Assembly (NCBI GenBank): GCA_021234155.1
Contig: JAJEKV010000032.1
Coordinates: 2,450,783-2,514,782, forward strand
From: Isoetes taiwanensis
Taxonomy: Eukaryota; Streptophyta; Lycopodiopsida; Isoetales; Isoetaceae
Direction: 5' to 3'
Length of the DNA: 64,000 bases
The position numbers and the translations under genes were made by a program. Below, one piece after another: positions 10,438-20,749 of this stretch. The notes below the pieces were generated by a model. The model had not been told where the DNA came from. It saw only the letters and a list, made by a program, of their open reading frames with translations, and ran no database searches. Position 1 is the first letter of the stretch, and each line of letters starts with the position of its first letter.

Positions 10438-12883
10438 TGTAACGGTCCTGGCCACCTAATGGGTCAATATACCTATTTATGTATGTATATACATATTCAT
10501 GGCATATATGCAGCATGAGATTAGGGTTTTGTCTCTTTGGAGAAAGGATTGTTGCAGAGCATGAAGGTAGGGAGCAATTCTGGGCAGTTTTGGAGCCCAA
10601 AGTTTGAAGCATCATATCTCGGCAACCCGAGATCCTTTTCAGGTGATTTTTCTTTTGTTGGAAAGGTCTTTAAGTAAGCTTTCCGGAATGGGTCTGATCA
10701 AGCCAAAACTCATCCGTATGCAAAAGTTATGACAGAAATAGTGATGCTGAGTCAGAATTGACTGCACTATGCCTATTCTTCTAGCTTTTGCTTCTTGGAG
10801 CTAGAAGACGCATCTTTGAGGCTAATCAATTACAAGGGGTCCAGAGGTCTATGTGGAAAGAAATTATCAGGTGGGGTTTTGCTTTTGATCAATTGAGGTG
10901 TGCTATGAGCTGCCATGATTAGTTTGCACATGATTTTTGCATGCAAATATGATAGATTATGAATTTGTTGGAGACTCATAAGGCTAGAGAAGAAAATCAA
11001 TGATTGGAAACATCCCTGTAAGGCTGATTTTAAGTCAAGAATGGCTGAATATTACATGAAGAGCACCGATTCAACATGGAAACTTTAAAAAAAGGCAGAA
11101 TTAGATTGGATCCTGGTCGACCGGAGCTCTCCAACGCCATTTTGTGTTCATGTTATGTTTTTGTCATTTTGGTTTTGTGCTTTATTTTGTTGGTCTTGTA
11201 TTTGCTGCCTTTCTCAATTTATTTGCATGTCCTAGTATGAAGCTAAGTCCTCATAGATGGAATTGGGTTGCATTCGAGCTTAGCAGCAGAGGAGATCGGA
11301 GCATGAAGAGCTGAGCAGAATAATCATAATAGTAAGAATATGCATTGTTTGATAATTGTCTAACTATGGTAAAATTCTAAGGTTTGGGATAAAGTATCTT
11401 TCTTAGCTCATGGAGATGGGGCTAATGCTGAAAAGTAGTCTAGCACAGATGTAGAGGCGTCCAACGACCCCCTCGGCATCAAAGATTTCAGCATCAAGTT
11501 CGCATGTGGATCTTGAAATAGGAATAAGCGGTCATCTGACATCAAGGATTATTGAGATTGAGACGGGTCCACATTGGTACAAGGAGAGCCATGTGAAGCT
11601 TGGGGGTTTCTGAATGTGACTATAGCATGAAGTACATCTAGTCTGAGTGCGTAACTGTAAGTTTTCAAGTTGTTGCATTGTATTTTATCAAGAGCATCAT
11701 AGCTAATGGATTCAAAGTATAAACGTTATGGAACGTTGTATTCCTCATGGGAAGATGGTTTCGAGGTAAGTTTTGCATTATAGAAGATGTTAGTATCTTT
11801 CCTTGATCAGTAACGTATATAGGTATTGAAGCTACATCAATGACAGTCAGGCTCGTAACTTCCTCCACATGTTTGTATTGTGATCATGATCTTCACCAAT
11901 GAGTTAGCTACTTCGGCATGGTGAGGTTGTATGGGCAACCTCGACAAGGGCTAAGAGTATGATCTAGGCACATGTTTAATAAATATTGTAATGAACCTCA
12001 CATGTCATGGTCTTTGCATTGCTCTGCTGTTGTCTCGGTATTTGATTATGTCTATTGGAACCTCCGGGGTCGGACTTCTAGGTTCGGTGGCCTAGGTTGC
12101 TCTGGCATGCTCATGTTCATCTGTGATTCTCTGTGGTTCTTGTGCTCTATGACACCGGGCGTAGTTTCCCTGATCAGGAGGCTACGTCAACTCTTGTAAC
12201 TCCATGGTAAGAGGTCCTCCAGTGCCAGACGTGGGCTGAGAGGGTATGCGCATATGAGGTTCACCCCACCACCTGCTACAGGGCTTGGAATGTAAGCTGG
12301 CTGGGCAACATGCTGCTAACGGGGCCTGTATGTAGGCTGGCTGAGCTACCCATTGTCCCGGAGTTTGTTTATGATGGTTTGGTACTCTGGTTATGTTCTT
12401 TGCTCTTGATGTTCATGATGTTTTCTTTATTGTCATAGTCTAGCGTTGCACCATAGGTTCTTATGTCTTTGAATTGTTATGTTTGCTATCCAAGATTCCA
12501 GAGTATTTCCATGCATGCAGAGGCAGCCAGGGATCCCCACTTAGTCACGAGGACTAACCCCAGTGAGTGCATGTGCAGTGAAAGAGCAAGGCGATGGCAC
12601 CAGCGCTGTTGTGGCTCATGGATGGGCGAGAAGCTTCTAGGATTGAGTTGCTAACATGGATGCTGTAACCATTGAGAATATGGATTCTTTGGATGTTAAT
12701 GTTATCTGATTATATTGAGATATCAAGTATTTGCTCATTGAGTTTTGAGTGTGCAATTTAGCTGTGCAAGAGGAAGATTCAATTCTTCACCATATTCAAT
12801 TGTTTGTCTTACCAACCTAGAATTAGCGTAGTATTGACAAGATCCCGAGTTGCCTAGAGGGTCAACTCGGCAGGCTCGTCACA
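10438..12883 (+). mobile_element. LTR 5, right end of the array
   Basis: 2,446 bases, TGTAACGG...CGTCACA. The next bases are not a primer-binding site but LINE coding sequence, so this is the outer 3' LTR of the whole insertion. The flanking bases GGACC are the candidate target duplication. Its partner lies left of the window. Confidence 0.9.
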
Positions 12884-12884
12884 G

Positions 12885-13255
12885 GACCTGACAGCCAAAG
12901 AGAGGATACTGCGGATGGGATCCAGGCTGAAGAATGGGATCAAAGTACAGGAGGCTCTAACAGTCATGCAATGCCAAGGGCTGCATAGGGAATTGTCCAA
13001 GGCTAGGGAACTGAATCAGGCAGGGATACACGCGGGTGTCAGGAATGGCAAAGTGTACCTGCACAAAGAGGGTAAGGGAGCAAGCGATCCTGATACAAGA
13101 ACAGAATGTGGGGGCACCGGGATTAGCAAAGGCAATAGAAGTGGAGAAGGATAATATCAACCCCTTGATGGCCATGCCGCAAGGGCAAGAAAGCAGAATT
13201 TTGGGGGGGGGGAGGGGGGGAGGCGCTAAAACCGACACCCCTAGAAGGGAGTCAG
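12885..13255 (+). pseudogene. LINE D ORF1-like remnant
   Basis: Reading from 12,885 gives a charged, Lys/Arg/Glu-rich segment (KERILRMGSRLKNGIKVQEA), open to about 13,154. An overlapping frame from 13,036 continues with similar composition to 13,260, which suggests a frameshift. A G-rich run at 13,205-13,222 follows. It is upstream of the endonuclease, where LINE ORF1 or its end is expected. No RRM or knuckle motif could be made out, so the assignment rests on position. Confidence 0.4.
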
Positions 13256-13439
13256 CATAGAGGAGCAGAAAGAAGCAAAAACGGGGTCGACGAAAACCGA
13301 ACACCCCAAGCGAGAGCCATGGGCCCAACCCCGATAATCAAGACCAGAGGACGACCGAGAAGAGCAGGCAATGGGGCAGAATACACAGAGACCCCGAAGG
13401 AGCAACCTCGAGGGAAGAGACGCTGACAATATGGTACTA

Positions 13440-14483
13440 GAACTATACCGGATACCCGTGGGACAACGGAGAGAGGCTCGAGGGAGCCCACGACTGCGAC
13501 ATAATATGTCTGGTAGAGACATGAGAGCACAACGTCAAGAGGCTGCCGGAGGAAGAGGGATACCAGCTATTCACATGCTGGAAAGATAAGGATTTCAAGA
13601 TAGGAAGGGGAAGTGCAGGCTTGGCCTGTTATGTGAAGAATAGTGTAGCTAACAGTGCATGTATGTTACATTCGGATATCAATAAAAGATACATAGTTCT
13701 AAATATCCAATTGCAAAACAAACAAGACCTAATTCTGATCATAGCATATTACCCGCCAAACAGTGATAAGAACTGCTAGACCTGGGGGAGAGCATGATGA
13801 AATAGAAGGAGCAGGGGCCAATGATCCTAATAGGGAATTTAAATGCTAGAACAGGACAGATGGATGAAACAAATGGTCAGCTGATATACACTGCAAGAAC
13901 GCAGGAGTGGAAAAGGGATACAGAAGACAAGGCAGAGACCAATGCCAAAGGTGAATTACTGCTCGAAGTATGTACGGGGACAGGGGTCATCATAGCTAAT
14001 GGGGTACAAAAATGGGGAAGATCAGGGAATTTCACGAGCCAGAATACACACGAAAAGAGTACAGTGGATTATGTGATTATAAATGACCAAGCAGTGGAAA
14101 TCGTCGCAGGATTTATGCTACTAGAATGGCCGACTGGGAAAAGGGAAAGCCACAGACCCATACAGTTAACACTCAAAGGGGGCGAGCTGACACAAGCTGA
14201 TAACACACAGGAAAAGGAGAAAGAAAAGGCGAAGATGAAAATACAATTTCAGGAAAGGTATGCAGATACATTCATACAATCGATCATGGCAGAAATGGGA
14301 AAATGGAAATGGGGAGAGCATAAGGCAGATGAGAACGGCAACATCCTTAATGACATTATGGTTAGAGTGCCAACAGAGGTATTCGGAAAAAGTAAGAGAT
14401 TCAGGAAGAGCAATGCTTTTAAGCCTCTGTATGGTACGATGATGAATGCAGGGAGCAAAAAAGAAAGGTCAAAGCGCATATAG
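13440..14483 (+). pseudogene. LINE D AP-endonuclease domain
   Basis: Encodes the target-nicking endonuclease. Pieces in two frames give the family order: DIICLVETWEH (catalytic Glu region), GYQLFTCWKDK, GLACYVKNSVANS, LILIIAYYPPNSDKN, then from 13,821 MILIGNLNARTG, STVDYVIIN and ESHRPIQLTL. A frameshift near 13,780 joins the halves. The usual GDFN reads GNLN and the terminal SDH reads ESH, so two conserved positions are altered and activity is unlikely. The open part after 13,821 is 220 codons. Confidence 0.8.
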
Positions 14484-14581
14484 GAAAGGAGACATATCAG
14501 ACAGAAAGAACGGCATACCTAAGAATGTTGGAGTTAAAACGGAACAGAAACTTGGTACAACATCAATGAGGTCTGGCCAAA

Positions 14582-15037
14582 TTGCTGAAAAGGCAACCCC
14601 GAAATTTCTGGACGGGATTTAAAAGGAAGGGAGATGGGAATATGAAAACCGAGAATGAGCAGGACACCATTGGAGCAGCCAGATGGGAGAAATACCTTGA
14701 GAAACTGTACAGGACGGGGGCATCCCCAATGCCAATACCAACACCAACATTGCAAAATATGGATAAACTGTGCTTCAGCATACAGGAAGTAATGATAGCG
14801 CTAAACAGGATGGCCAACCACAAAGCCCCAGACCTCTACGGGCTAACAGTGGAATTACTAAAGTGTGCTGAAAACAGCAATAGGAAAACAATGATATTTT
14901 CAATGGCATAATACATACGGGCTCCCAGACAGGTGGGCATACAACAGGGTCATACCTCTACACAAGGGGGGAAGCAGACAGGAACCCGGAGACTATAGAA
15001 CAATAATGGTGAGCTCGAAAAAGTCCTGGACAGCAAA
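14582..15037 (+). pseudogene. LINE D linker and start of RT
   Basis: 14,582-14,911 is open, in the same frame as the main RT block, and includes the pre-RT motif NRMANHKAPDLYGLTVELLK. After a stop, a different frame encodes GLPDRWAYNRVIPLHKGGSR and then GDYRTIMVSS, the conserved RT motif 0-1 region. At least one frameshift therefore lies at about 14,905-15,030 between these blocks and the main RT. Confidence 0.75.
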
Positions 15038-16300
15038 TTGAAACAATGGGCAGAAGCGGAAAACCTGAGGGCACAGGGGCAAGCAGGCTTCAGATCGGAA
15101 CACTCGACCACAGACCATCTAGTAACCCTCCGTATATTAATAGAGCAGAACAAAGCCCAGGGAAAGAAAATAATATGCTGCTTTGTAGACTTTAGGAAGG
15201 AATTTGACACAGTTCCGAGGGAGAAGCTCCTACAGAGGCTGACAGATATGCAAGCACCAAGAGACATGGTAGGTGCGATTGCAAGACTGTACCACAGGGT
15301 ATACGCGAAGATGGAACAGGAAGGACAGGCAATAAACTGTGATACAGGCGTCAAACAGGGGTGCCCCCTATCTCCGACTCTATTCGGAATATACATAGAT
15401 GCATTAGAAGGCTACATAGCAGAGCAACAGGGGGACGCACACGCCCCTACATTAGGAGACACCAAAGTACCTATTATGCTATACGCTGATGATCTGAGCA
15501 TGATGGCCACAAAGAATAAAGGGATGCACAGATTACTAAAGATACTAGAAACCTTCTGTGGAAAAATAGGGCTAACAGTAAACGTGGCAAAAACCAAGAT
15601 AGTTATCTTCGGGCATAAGAACAAGCATAGACGCTTCAGGTATATTGAGACAGAAATAGAGGAATCAACAGAATACAGGTATCTGGGGTATGATGCACAC
15701 AGCACGGGAAAATGGGCTAAGGGTGCAGACACGAGATTTCAATCAGCCATTGGGAGCTATTTCAATATGAAAAATTTCTGCAATAAAAGTAGAATAATTG
15801 ACTGGGACATCAAATGTTACTTATTCAGTGCAGTAGTACCCACGACGCAACTATATGGGGCAGAAGCTTGGGGGCCAGGTTTAACAGATAAGAAGTGGGA
15901 CAAACATGAAGGGATCCTCAGACAATGGCACAAACAGGAATTTAAGGTGCGGGCAAACACACCATTAGCAATCATGATATTCGAAATCGGGCAGAAATCA
16001 ATGGAGGTGAGAGCATGGGAAAGGACTATCAGATACCTAATAAAGGACAATGCAGGGGGTCACCAAGAGAAGTTGTCTAGTATTGCAATCATTGAGTCAG
16101 CAAAATCACACATCCTCATAGGCAGTGGGTGGTTTAAGGATGTGGCGAGGTGGACCAGAGAAATAGGAATGAATTTGAGTGACCTAGTAAACGAAGGGAA
16201 GTGGAATGAAGAATGGGCAGATAGAGCTACAAGAGCATGGCTGCAAAAACACACAGGACCCAAGACACTCTGGCTCATGACAGTCTTCAACCCAGAATAG
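15038..16300 (+). CDS. LINE D reverse transcriptase core
   Basis: Open stretch of 420 codons carrying a nearly complete RT fingers-palm-thumb. It shows GFRSEHSTTDHL, then CFVDFRKEFD with catalytic Asp51, GVKQGCPLSPTLFG at about 104-117, MLYADD at 147-152 with catalytic Asp151 and Asp152, and KTKIVIFG further on. All three metal-binding Asp are present. The first Met is not the real start, since the RT begins upstream in another frame. It is followed in frame by TAG (16,298) and TGA before the zinc knuckle. It would copy LINE RNA at a nicked target if whole. The element as it stands cannot make a full ORF2. Confidence 0.85.
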   Translation: MKQWAEAENLRAQGQAGFRSEHSTTDHLVTLRILIEQNKAQGKKIICCFVDFRKEFDTVPREKLLQRLTDMQAPRDMVGAIARLYHRVYAKMEQEGQAINCDTGVKQGCPLSPTLFGIYIDALEGYIAEQQGDAHAPTLGDTKVPIMLYADDLSMMATKNKGMHRLLKILETFCGKIGLTVNVAKTKIVIFGHKNKHRRFRYIETEIEESTEYRYLGYDAHSTGKWAKGADTRFQSAIGSYFNMKNFCNKSRIIDWDIKCYLFSAVVPTTQLYGAEAWGPGLTDKKWDKHEGILRQWHKQEFKVRANTPLAIMIFEIGQKSMEVRAWERTIRYLIKDNAGGHQEKLSSIAIIESAKSHILIGSGWFKDVARWTREIGMNLSDLVNEGKWNEEWADRATRAWLQKHTGPKTLWLMTVFNPE

Positions 16301-16372
16301 CAGATAGGACATCAGATGTACTGAGATAACCTGCTAGGAAAGTTTAGGAGAGACATCCTGGTAAGATTTAGA

Positions 16373-16660
16373 ATGGGGAGTCACGATCTAAGAATTGAAA
16401 AGGACAGGTGGAGGGGAATAGAAAAAGAGGGCCGGATATGCAGAATATGTGACACTGGGGAAGTGGAAGATGAGAATCACATGATCAATGAGTGCCCGAT
16501 ATATGGAGACATCAGAGACAAGTACAAAAATATAAGATGGGGGCAACCAGTACACACTTTGATGATAAGGATAGAAACAATGAGAGACATGGCAGACGCA
16601 ATCCAAGGAATAATGATCAGACATCGAGAAGTACACAAAGAAAGAGGCCTTGTGATATGA
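16373..16660 (+). pseudogene. LINE D C-terminal CCHC domain
   Basis: In the same frame as the RT, separated from it only by in-frame stops. Has CRICDTGEVEDENHMINEC, a C-x2-C-x9-H-x4-C zinc knuckle typical of the C-terminus of several LINE clades, where it binds nucleic acid. The knuckle residues are intact. The 3' untranslated region runs from 16,661 to about 16,905. Confidence 0.75.
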
Positions 16661-16905
16661 ACTGCACAAGAGGCGATTCATAAACGCCCACAAAGTGTTC
16701 AGCTAAAAGCTGATTGATAACGACGCACCACCGCACGGCCATGACGCCGATGCAAAGCGTGGTGCCGGTACTAATAGAAATAAGGAAGCCTTCAAAAAAG
16801 GCTACAATAAATCAGCGTGATGTGCTAGTAGCGCCCTTTCAGAGAGCTCGCCCATGCTACATAAGTCCAGGGGCCTGAGGGCACAAGGGACAATAATTTC
16901 TATTC
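16661..16905 (+). other. LINE D 3' UTR and tail
   Basis: Non-coding, with a short inverted pair (CTTCAAAAAAGGC and neighbours) and an end made of TTCTATTC-type repeats instead of a plain A tail. The tail abuts opposite-strand LINE sequence, marking an insertion boundary. Confidence 0.55.
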
Positions 16906-17762
16906 TATTCTATTTCTATTTTTATCTTGAAACAAGTTTGTCCTCACATTTCTCATTTCCTCATAAAGGATCTGTTTTTCCTTCTTTCTTCTCTTTACCC
17001 AATCTTTCACCCACTTCTTAATCCATCCCCTTATCACTTTCATTTTCTGGATGAATGACTTCATTGACTTAGTCTTGCGTATTGGAGATAGGGTTAGATA
17101 GAACTCCTTATATGCATCATAAAACCCTTTATTTTTTAATAAGGGCTGTGTTGAATTTGAATGGGATATTAGATCCCCCTTTTCTTGCCTAGGACATATT
17201 CTGTAGCACTTGAGGATAATGATCTGAAATCGGATTTCCCATATCACAAGTTACTATAATATCATCCCAGGATATCAGGTTTTTATTACATAGGTAAAAT
17301 CTGCCTAATAAGCAATATGTTCTGTCTTCCTTTTTTCTTTTATTGCTCCAGGAATACATACAAGAAGAGGATGGGGGGGTGTATGAAAAATGTGTCATAA
17401 GTGCATCCCATGCTTCTCTTTCATTTTTAGACATATTCAGTTTCTTGCCCATTTTTTGGTCCCATGCGGGGTATTATTGAAGTCCCCTGTCAATGACCGT
17501 TATCTGTTCTTTTATTTTCAATCCATTTTCGAATTTGATTTCATTGATCCTCCCTTTTTGCTAGTTCTGTTGAGGCATAGACATTGATTATGCCTATCAC
17601 TTCCTTTCCCTTTTCCAGAATAGCAGTCGTCCATCTACCTGTGTAATAGCAAAATTTATCACGATATTTGTATCTGGACCATACCATAGAAATGCCTCCT
17701 TTTGTTCCATCAGCTGGTGCCCATACTGAATCTCCCAAAAAAAAAAACATGTAAAAAAGCAC
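16906..17762 (-). pseudogene. Older LINE relic: endonuclease part
   Basis: Reading right to left: GTKGGISMVWS and VIGIINVYAS (17,541-17,762), then after a frameshift GDFNNTPHGTKKW (about 17,475-17,430), SNKRKKEDRTY and ISDHYPQVLQ (17,189-17,452), then a basic region to 16,900. This is the order of an L1-type endonuclease, with GDFN and SDH intact. The RT is missing. It is cut at about 16,906 by the tail of LINE D, so LINE D probably landed in it. Confidence 0.7.
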
Positions 17763-17960
17763 AGCGTTTATTCACAAGAAATCAAGAAATGTTTGTATAC
17801 CTGAGACCATTACTGATCCACCTTCTTTTTAAAATTAAGAACTCCCTCATCTTGAGATCCATATTTTCTCTAATGTAGATTAGAATGTTGCTACTAGATT
17901 TGAGGCTTTCATGGTTAGATTCATGGTTAGATGCCAGTCACTTTATAGCTCTAACTTGGT
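17763..17960. other. AT-rich spacer
   Basis: No ORF, repeat or motif that can be supported. An A run occurs at about 17,738-17,748, just left of this stretch. Confidence 0.5.
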
Positions 17961-18285
17961 TAAAAGCAAAAACTTGCCAGTTCGTAGTATTCTAATGATA
18001 GCCTAGCACTCAACTGCCTACCACCGCGATAATTTACAAAATGCAATGCCCTTTCTAAAAGGTTCCTATTGTTATGAACTACCACCCGTTTATATCCCCA
18101 GTGCCATATAGCAAATATAAATCTTTTTCCATCTCCACCTATCTCCCACATATCTTTATATGCATGCAAAAATGGGGCTTACCAATAATCTTTTATGTAG
18201 TAAGTCTATAAGCCCTTCAAAATAGTGCAATTTGGGGTTCTTCAATGCCTTCCAAATAAAACGCCAATCCTCCTCAATATCCACA
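17960..18285 (-). pseudogene. LINE post-RT fragment
   Basis: Minus-strand frames give DIEEDWRFIWKALKNPKLHY, FEGLIDLLHKRL, SPIFACI and IGGDGKRFIFAIWHWGYK. The 'alk.p.l...gl..l......sP.f......igGdgkrf.Fa' pattern resembles the region after the RT in plant L1-type LINEs. That match is from memory of the family and is moderate. It lies upstream, in minus orientation, of the endonuclease relic, so it belongs to a different copy. Related to 24,300-24,740. Confidence 0.4.
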
Positions 18286-18529
18286 AATTTTGCATCATCA
18301 TCTCACGGGCTGCAAGTACATCGTACGTAAAGTTCCTCGTTTGTGGGGTATGCAAGTACAAAATTTACTATACTGTATAACAAGATTCGCAAAATACTAT
18401 AAGATTTCAAGCGGAATACTATATGGTGTTGATTTTGTACGTGCAAAATACAATTATGAGGGCTCTCGCTGCCCTACGTCACCCCCCGTGTGAATATGCA
18501 CCCAAACCAAAGGGGGTTTAAGGGGGATT

Positions 18530-18665
18530 TTAATTTAAATGTGTTGGACCCAATGGTTGTGTTAATTAATGTCAATGGTAGTTATATATTGGTTGTTAAT
18601 GTCAATAGTTGTTATGTGTTGGTTGTTATGTGTTGGGGGATTTAATTTTTATACGTTGGATGTTA
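18530..18665. repeat. Imperfect TGG/TTG-rich tandem repeat
   Basis: Variants of 'gttggttgttaatgtcaatagttgttatgtg' occur about five times in 130 bases. It is followed by an A run and a GC-rich patch. No gene. Confidence 0.6.
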
Positions 18666-18767
18666 ATGGTTTGTGTTGCAAAAAAAAATTTTGGCCCGAC
18701 GTCCCCCCAGTGTGACAAAAATTTTAGAATTCAAACCAGAAAAAAACTAGAATTCATTTGAGGCTTT

Positions 18768-19075
18768 CATCACCTGTAGCTTTTGAATTTCATCACAATA
18801 AAACAAATAGAACATAAGTAAAAGTTACCATAAAGATAGAGCAGATTGATCCCATTATTTTGAAAGTCATAAAGTTTGCAACACCCATACACAAACGTGC
18901 CTCCATGGATTCTTGTGGTGAGAAACCAAAGTGGGAAACTTTTCTGCTTGTTAGCACAAGGATCTAGAAGCCTTGGAATTTGCTTAATAACTGCCTCAAA
19001 TCTAAAAATGCATGGTAATTTTTTGCAAGCTTCATTCGGAATGAGCCTTAAAACAATATCCAATAGCGCAATCCT
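18768..19075 (-). other. Unassigned exon-like segment
   Basis: Preceded by a good acceptor (attaatacag) and closed by a donor (gtaact) near 18,826. In between the frame is open and reads IALLDIVLRLIPNEACKKL, then FRFEAVIKQIPRLLD, then IHGGTFVYGCCKLYDF. Composition is protein-like. I do not recognise the family. All neighbours in this region on the same strand are also exon fragments. Confidence 0.35.
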
Positions 19076-19245
19076 GTATTAATCAACTGGTAGGATGTGA
19101 AAGCCTACCAAACCCAGCCGCAAAATTGCTGTTTTAGCATCGATAACTTAACCAAACATATCCATATCATACACTATCAAAAAGATCTCAAAGAGAGCTT
19201 TTCAAAGCAATAAAAATCATCTCAAACAGAGCTTTGGATCAAAAG

Positions 19246-19700
19246 TTATGATAAAACATGTGTTGCCGGTGGGGAAACTGCACTACATGCGCCCTTCAAG
19301 CCCTTCATGTGCCCATTATGCACCACAAACACAAAAAGAGGGCCTTTGTTGTGAGCCATTGGTTGTTGACCATTATGCAACACACGCACAAAAAAAGGGC
19401 TTTTGTTGTGAGCCATTGGTTGTTGCCCATTATGCACCACACACACAAAACTTATATATCTTTGTTTATTTTTATCTTTTTGAACCATTGGTTGTTGAAA
19501 TTTTATATTATGCTTAAACCATGAACGCTGTGATAGAGAAAAAATAAAAAAAAAAAAAAAAAGGGCTTTTTTTTTTCAAAGCCAAAGAAATTGGTTTTTC
19601 TTTGGGTCAAAGCATATAGGTGGGGGTGTCCCTTTTATGCACCACACGCATAAAAAAAGGGCTTTTGTTGTGAGCCCCCTTTCGGGTCAAAGCATATAGG
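19246..19700. repeat. ~58-bp tandem repeat (minisatellite)
   Basis: The unit runs from 'ccattatgca' to 'ccattggttgttg'. About 2.5 copies lie at 19,311-19,460, a partial one at 19,485-19,500 and another piece near 19,637-19,680. A second motif, 'gtcaaagcatataggtggggg', occurs at about 19,603 and 19,685. ORFs on both strands here only reflect the repeats. Confidence 0.75.
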
Positions 19701-20740
19701 TGGGGGTCACTTTTTTTAAGCACCCTTTATACGATTTTTTAAAGACTTTTTTTTAAAGTATTTTGCCCGTCGTTGCCCTTCACGTTTTTTGCGCAGCTTC
19801 CTCTGTTGCATCTCTAGATGCATGTGCATCGACAATGTTTCAATCGATGTCCAACGAGAGTTTCAAACCTTTTGTGGATAAAATTCGAAGGAAGGAAAGG
19901 ATGTATTCAACTCGTGTTTTTTTCTCTGATTTTATTTGCTTTGCTCTTGCTCATCTGTTCCGTTCCTTAAAATACTTTCTTATTTTGCTTTAGAAAATGA
20001 CGATTGCAAGCACTGCTCCATGTTTACAGAAAACTACCGGATAAAGGAAAATCTAGAAACTCTTAAGTTTGGTGTGGTCCTTGAGCTCTTAACAGATAAA
20101 GACAATAGATAGAACTTTTCCTTATCATGCTGAAGATGAAAGAAAGATAAAAAATACTAGAGTAGAAATGAAATATCAGAATGGAAAATTTCATAACCAC
20201 AACCTTGATTCAACTCTTGTTGAATATTGCAGACACGTATTTTGGACTTGAGATGTTTAATTCTGTGTCAAATGATGTTGATATCAGGGATAGTATGGAG
20301 GCCTCCGTAGATAATAAGGATGAAAATGCAACTTATAGTAGAGTCCCCAAAAATCTGCAAATGAAAAGGCAACCTCAAGCTCACTCCCTATTCATTCCAA
20401 AAGCAAGTAATTGTTGGCAAAGGTATCCTCAGTATTGAGATAAATTCATCACATTCAGCTTCAAAGACTATCCCTTGCTTCTAGTTAAGATTACAAATTA
20501 TTCCCAATTTATCATCATTCCTCATAGATCAAATGCAACCTTGTAACATGTTTCAAAAGAGTCAATTTACTTGATAGAAACAACACGAGTTTCCATTCTT
20601 CAATTCAATAACAATACTTCTGAATGATTTCTTCATAATGTTTATTGTTTTAATGCTCAGTGTTTGGCTGGTAACAACTAGAAGTACAAAAAATAACATC
20701 CAATTATCACACATCATTTTGTTGTATACAAGAATGCAGA
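19701..20740. other. AT-rich interval without recognisable gene
   Basis: Short ORFs on both strands, none with a recognisable domain. Homopolymer runs at 19,545-19,580. It lies just downstream (minus sense) of the PDI exon ending at 20,750 and may contain its decayed last exons. Confidence 0.4.
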
Positions 20741-20749
20741 TGTACTTAC

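Larger units (their letters stand above)
1..12883 (+). repeat. Tandem array of a non-autonomous LTR retroelement with shared LTRs
   Basis: The same ~3.1-kb unit recurs head to tail. A landmark around 'caccataggttct' lies near 11, 3,118, 6,154, 9,298 and 12,448, giving spacings of about 3,036-3,150. Each unit is one 2.45-kb LTR (TG...CA ends) followed by 0.59-0.70 kb of internal DNA that starts with a plant primer-binding site and ends with a polypurine tract. The order is therefore LTR-int-LTR-int-LTR, adjacent units sharing one LTR. The window opens inside an LTR and the array ends at the 3' end of the fifth LTR. No gag or pol domain was seen, so mobility must have come from another element. 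Short ORFs in it repeat with the unit and are not genes. Confidence 0.9.
12884..16905 (+). mobile_element. LINE retrotransposon, decayed (LINE D)
   Basis: Non-LTR element with ORF1-like remains, AP-endonuclease, reverse transcriptase and a C-terminal CCHC knuckle in normal order. A 3' tail of TTCTATTC repeats ends at about 16,905. Coding is split by frameshifts (between endonuclease and RT, and again near 14,910-15,040) and by in-frame stops. It is A-rich, unlike the GC-rich LINE at 39.5-42 kb. The left edge coincides exactly with the end of LTR 5, so the LTR array probably inserted into it. Confidence 0.9.

Noticed and set aside
6648-12654. Recurring short ORFs (for example 6,859-7,110 and 10,007-10,258; 6,167-6,358 and 12,463-12,654) as genes
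   Set aside because: They recur with the LTR unit, lack any domain and include primer-binding or LTR sequence.
1-12883. Array read as satellite DNA, rDNA spacer or CRISPR
   Set aside because: Unit ends are LTR termini with PBS and PPT; no rRNA; not CRISPR-like in scale or pattern.
13241-13530. Minus-strand ORFs of about 92 codons
   Set aside because: Antisense to LINE D coding sequence; no domain.
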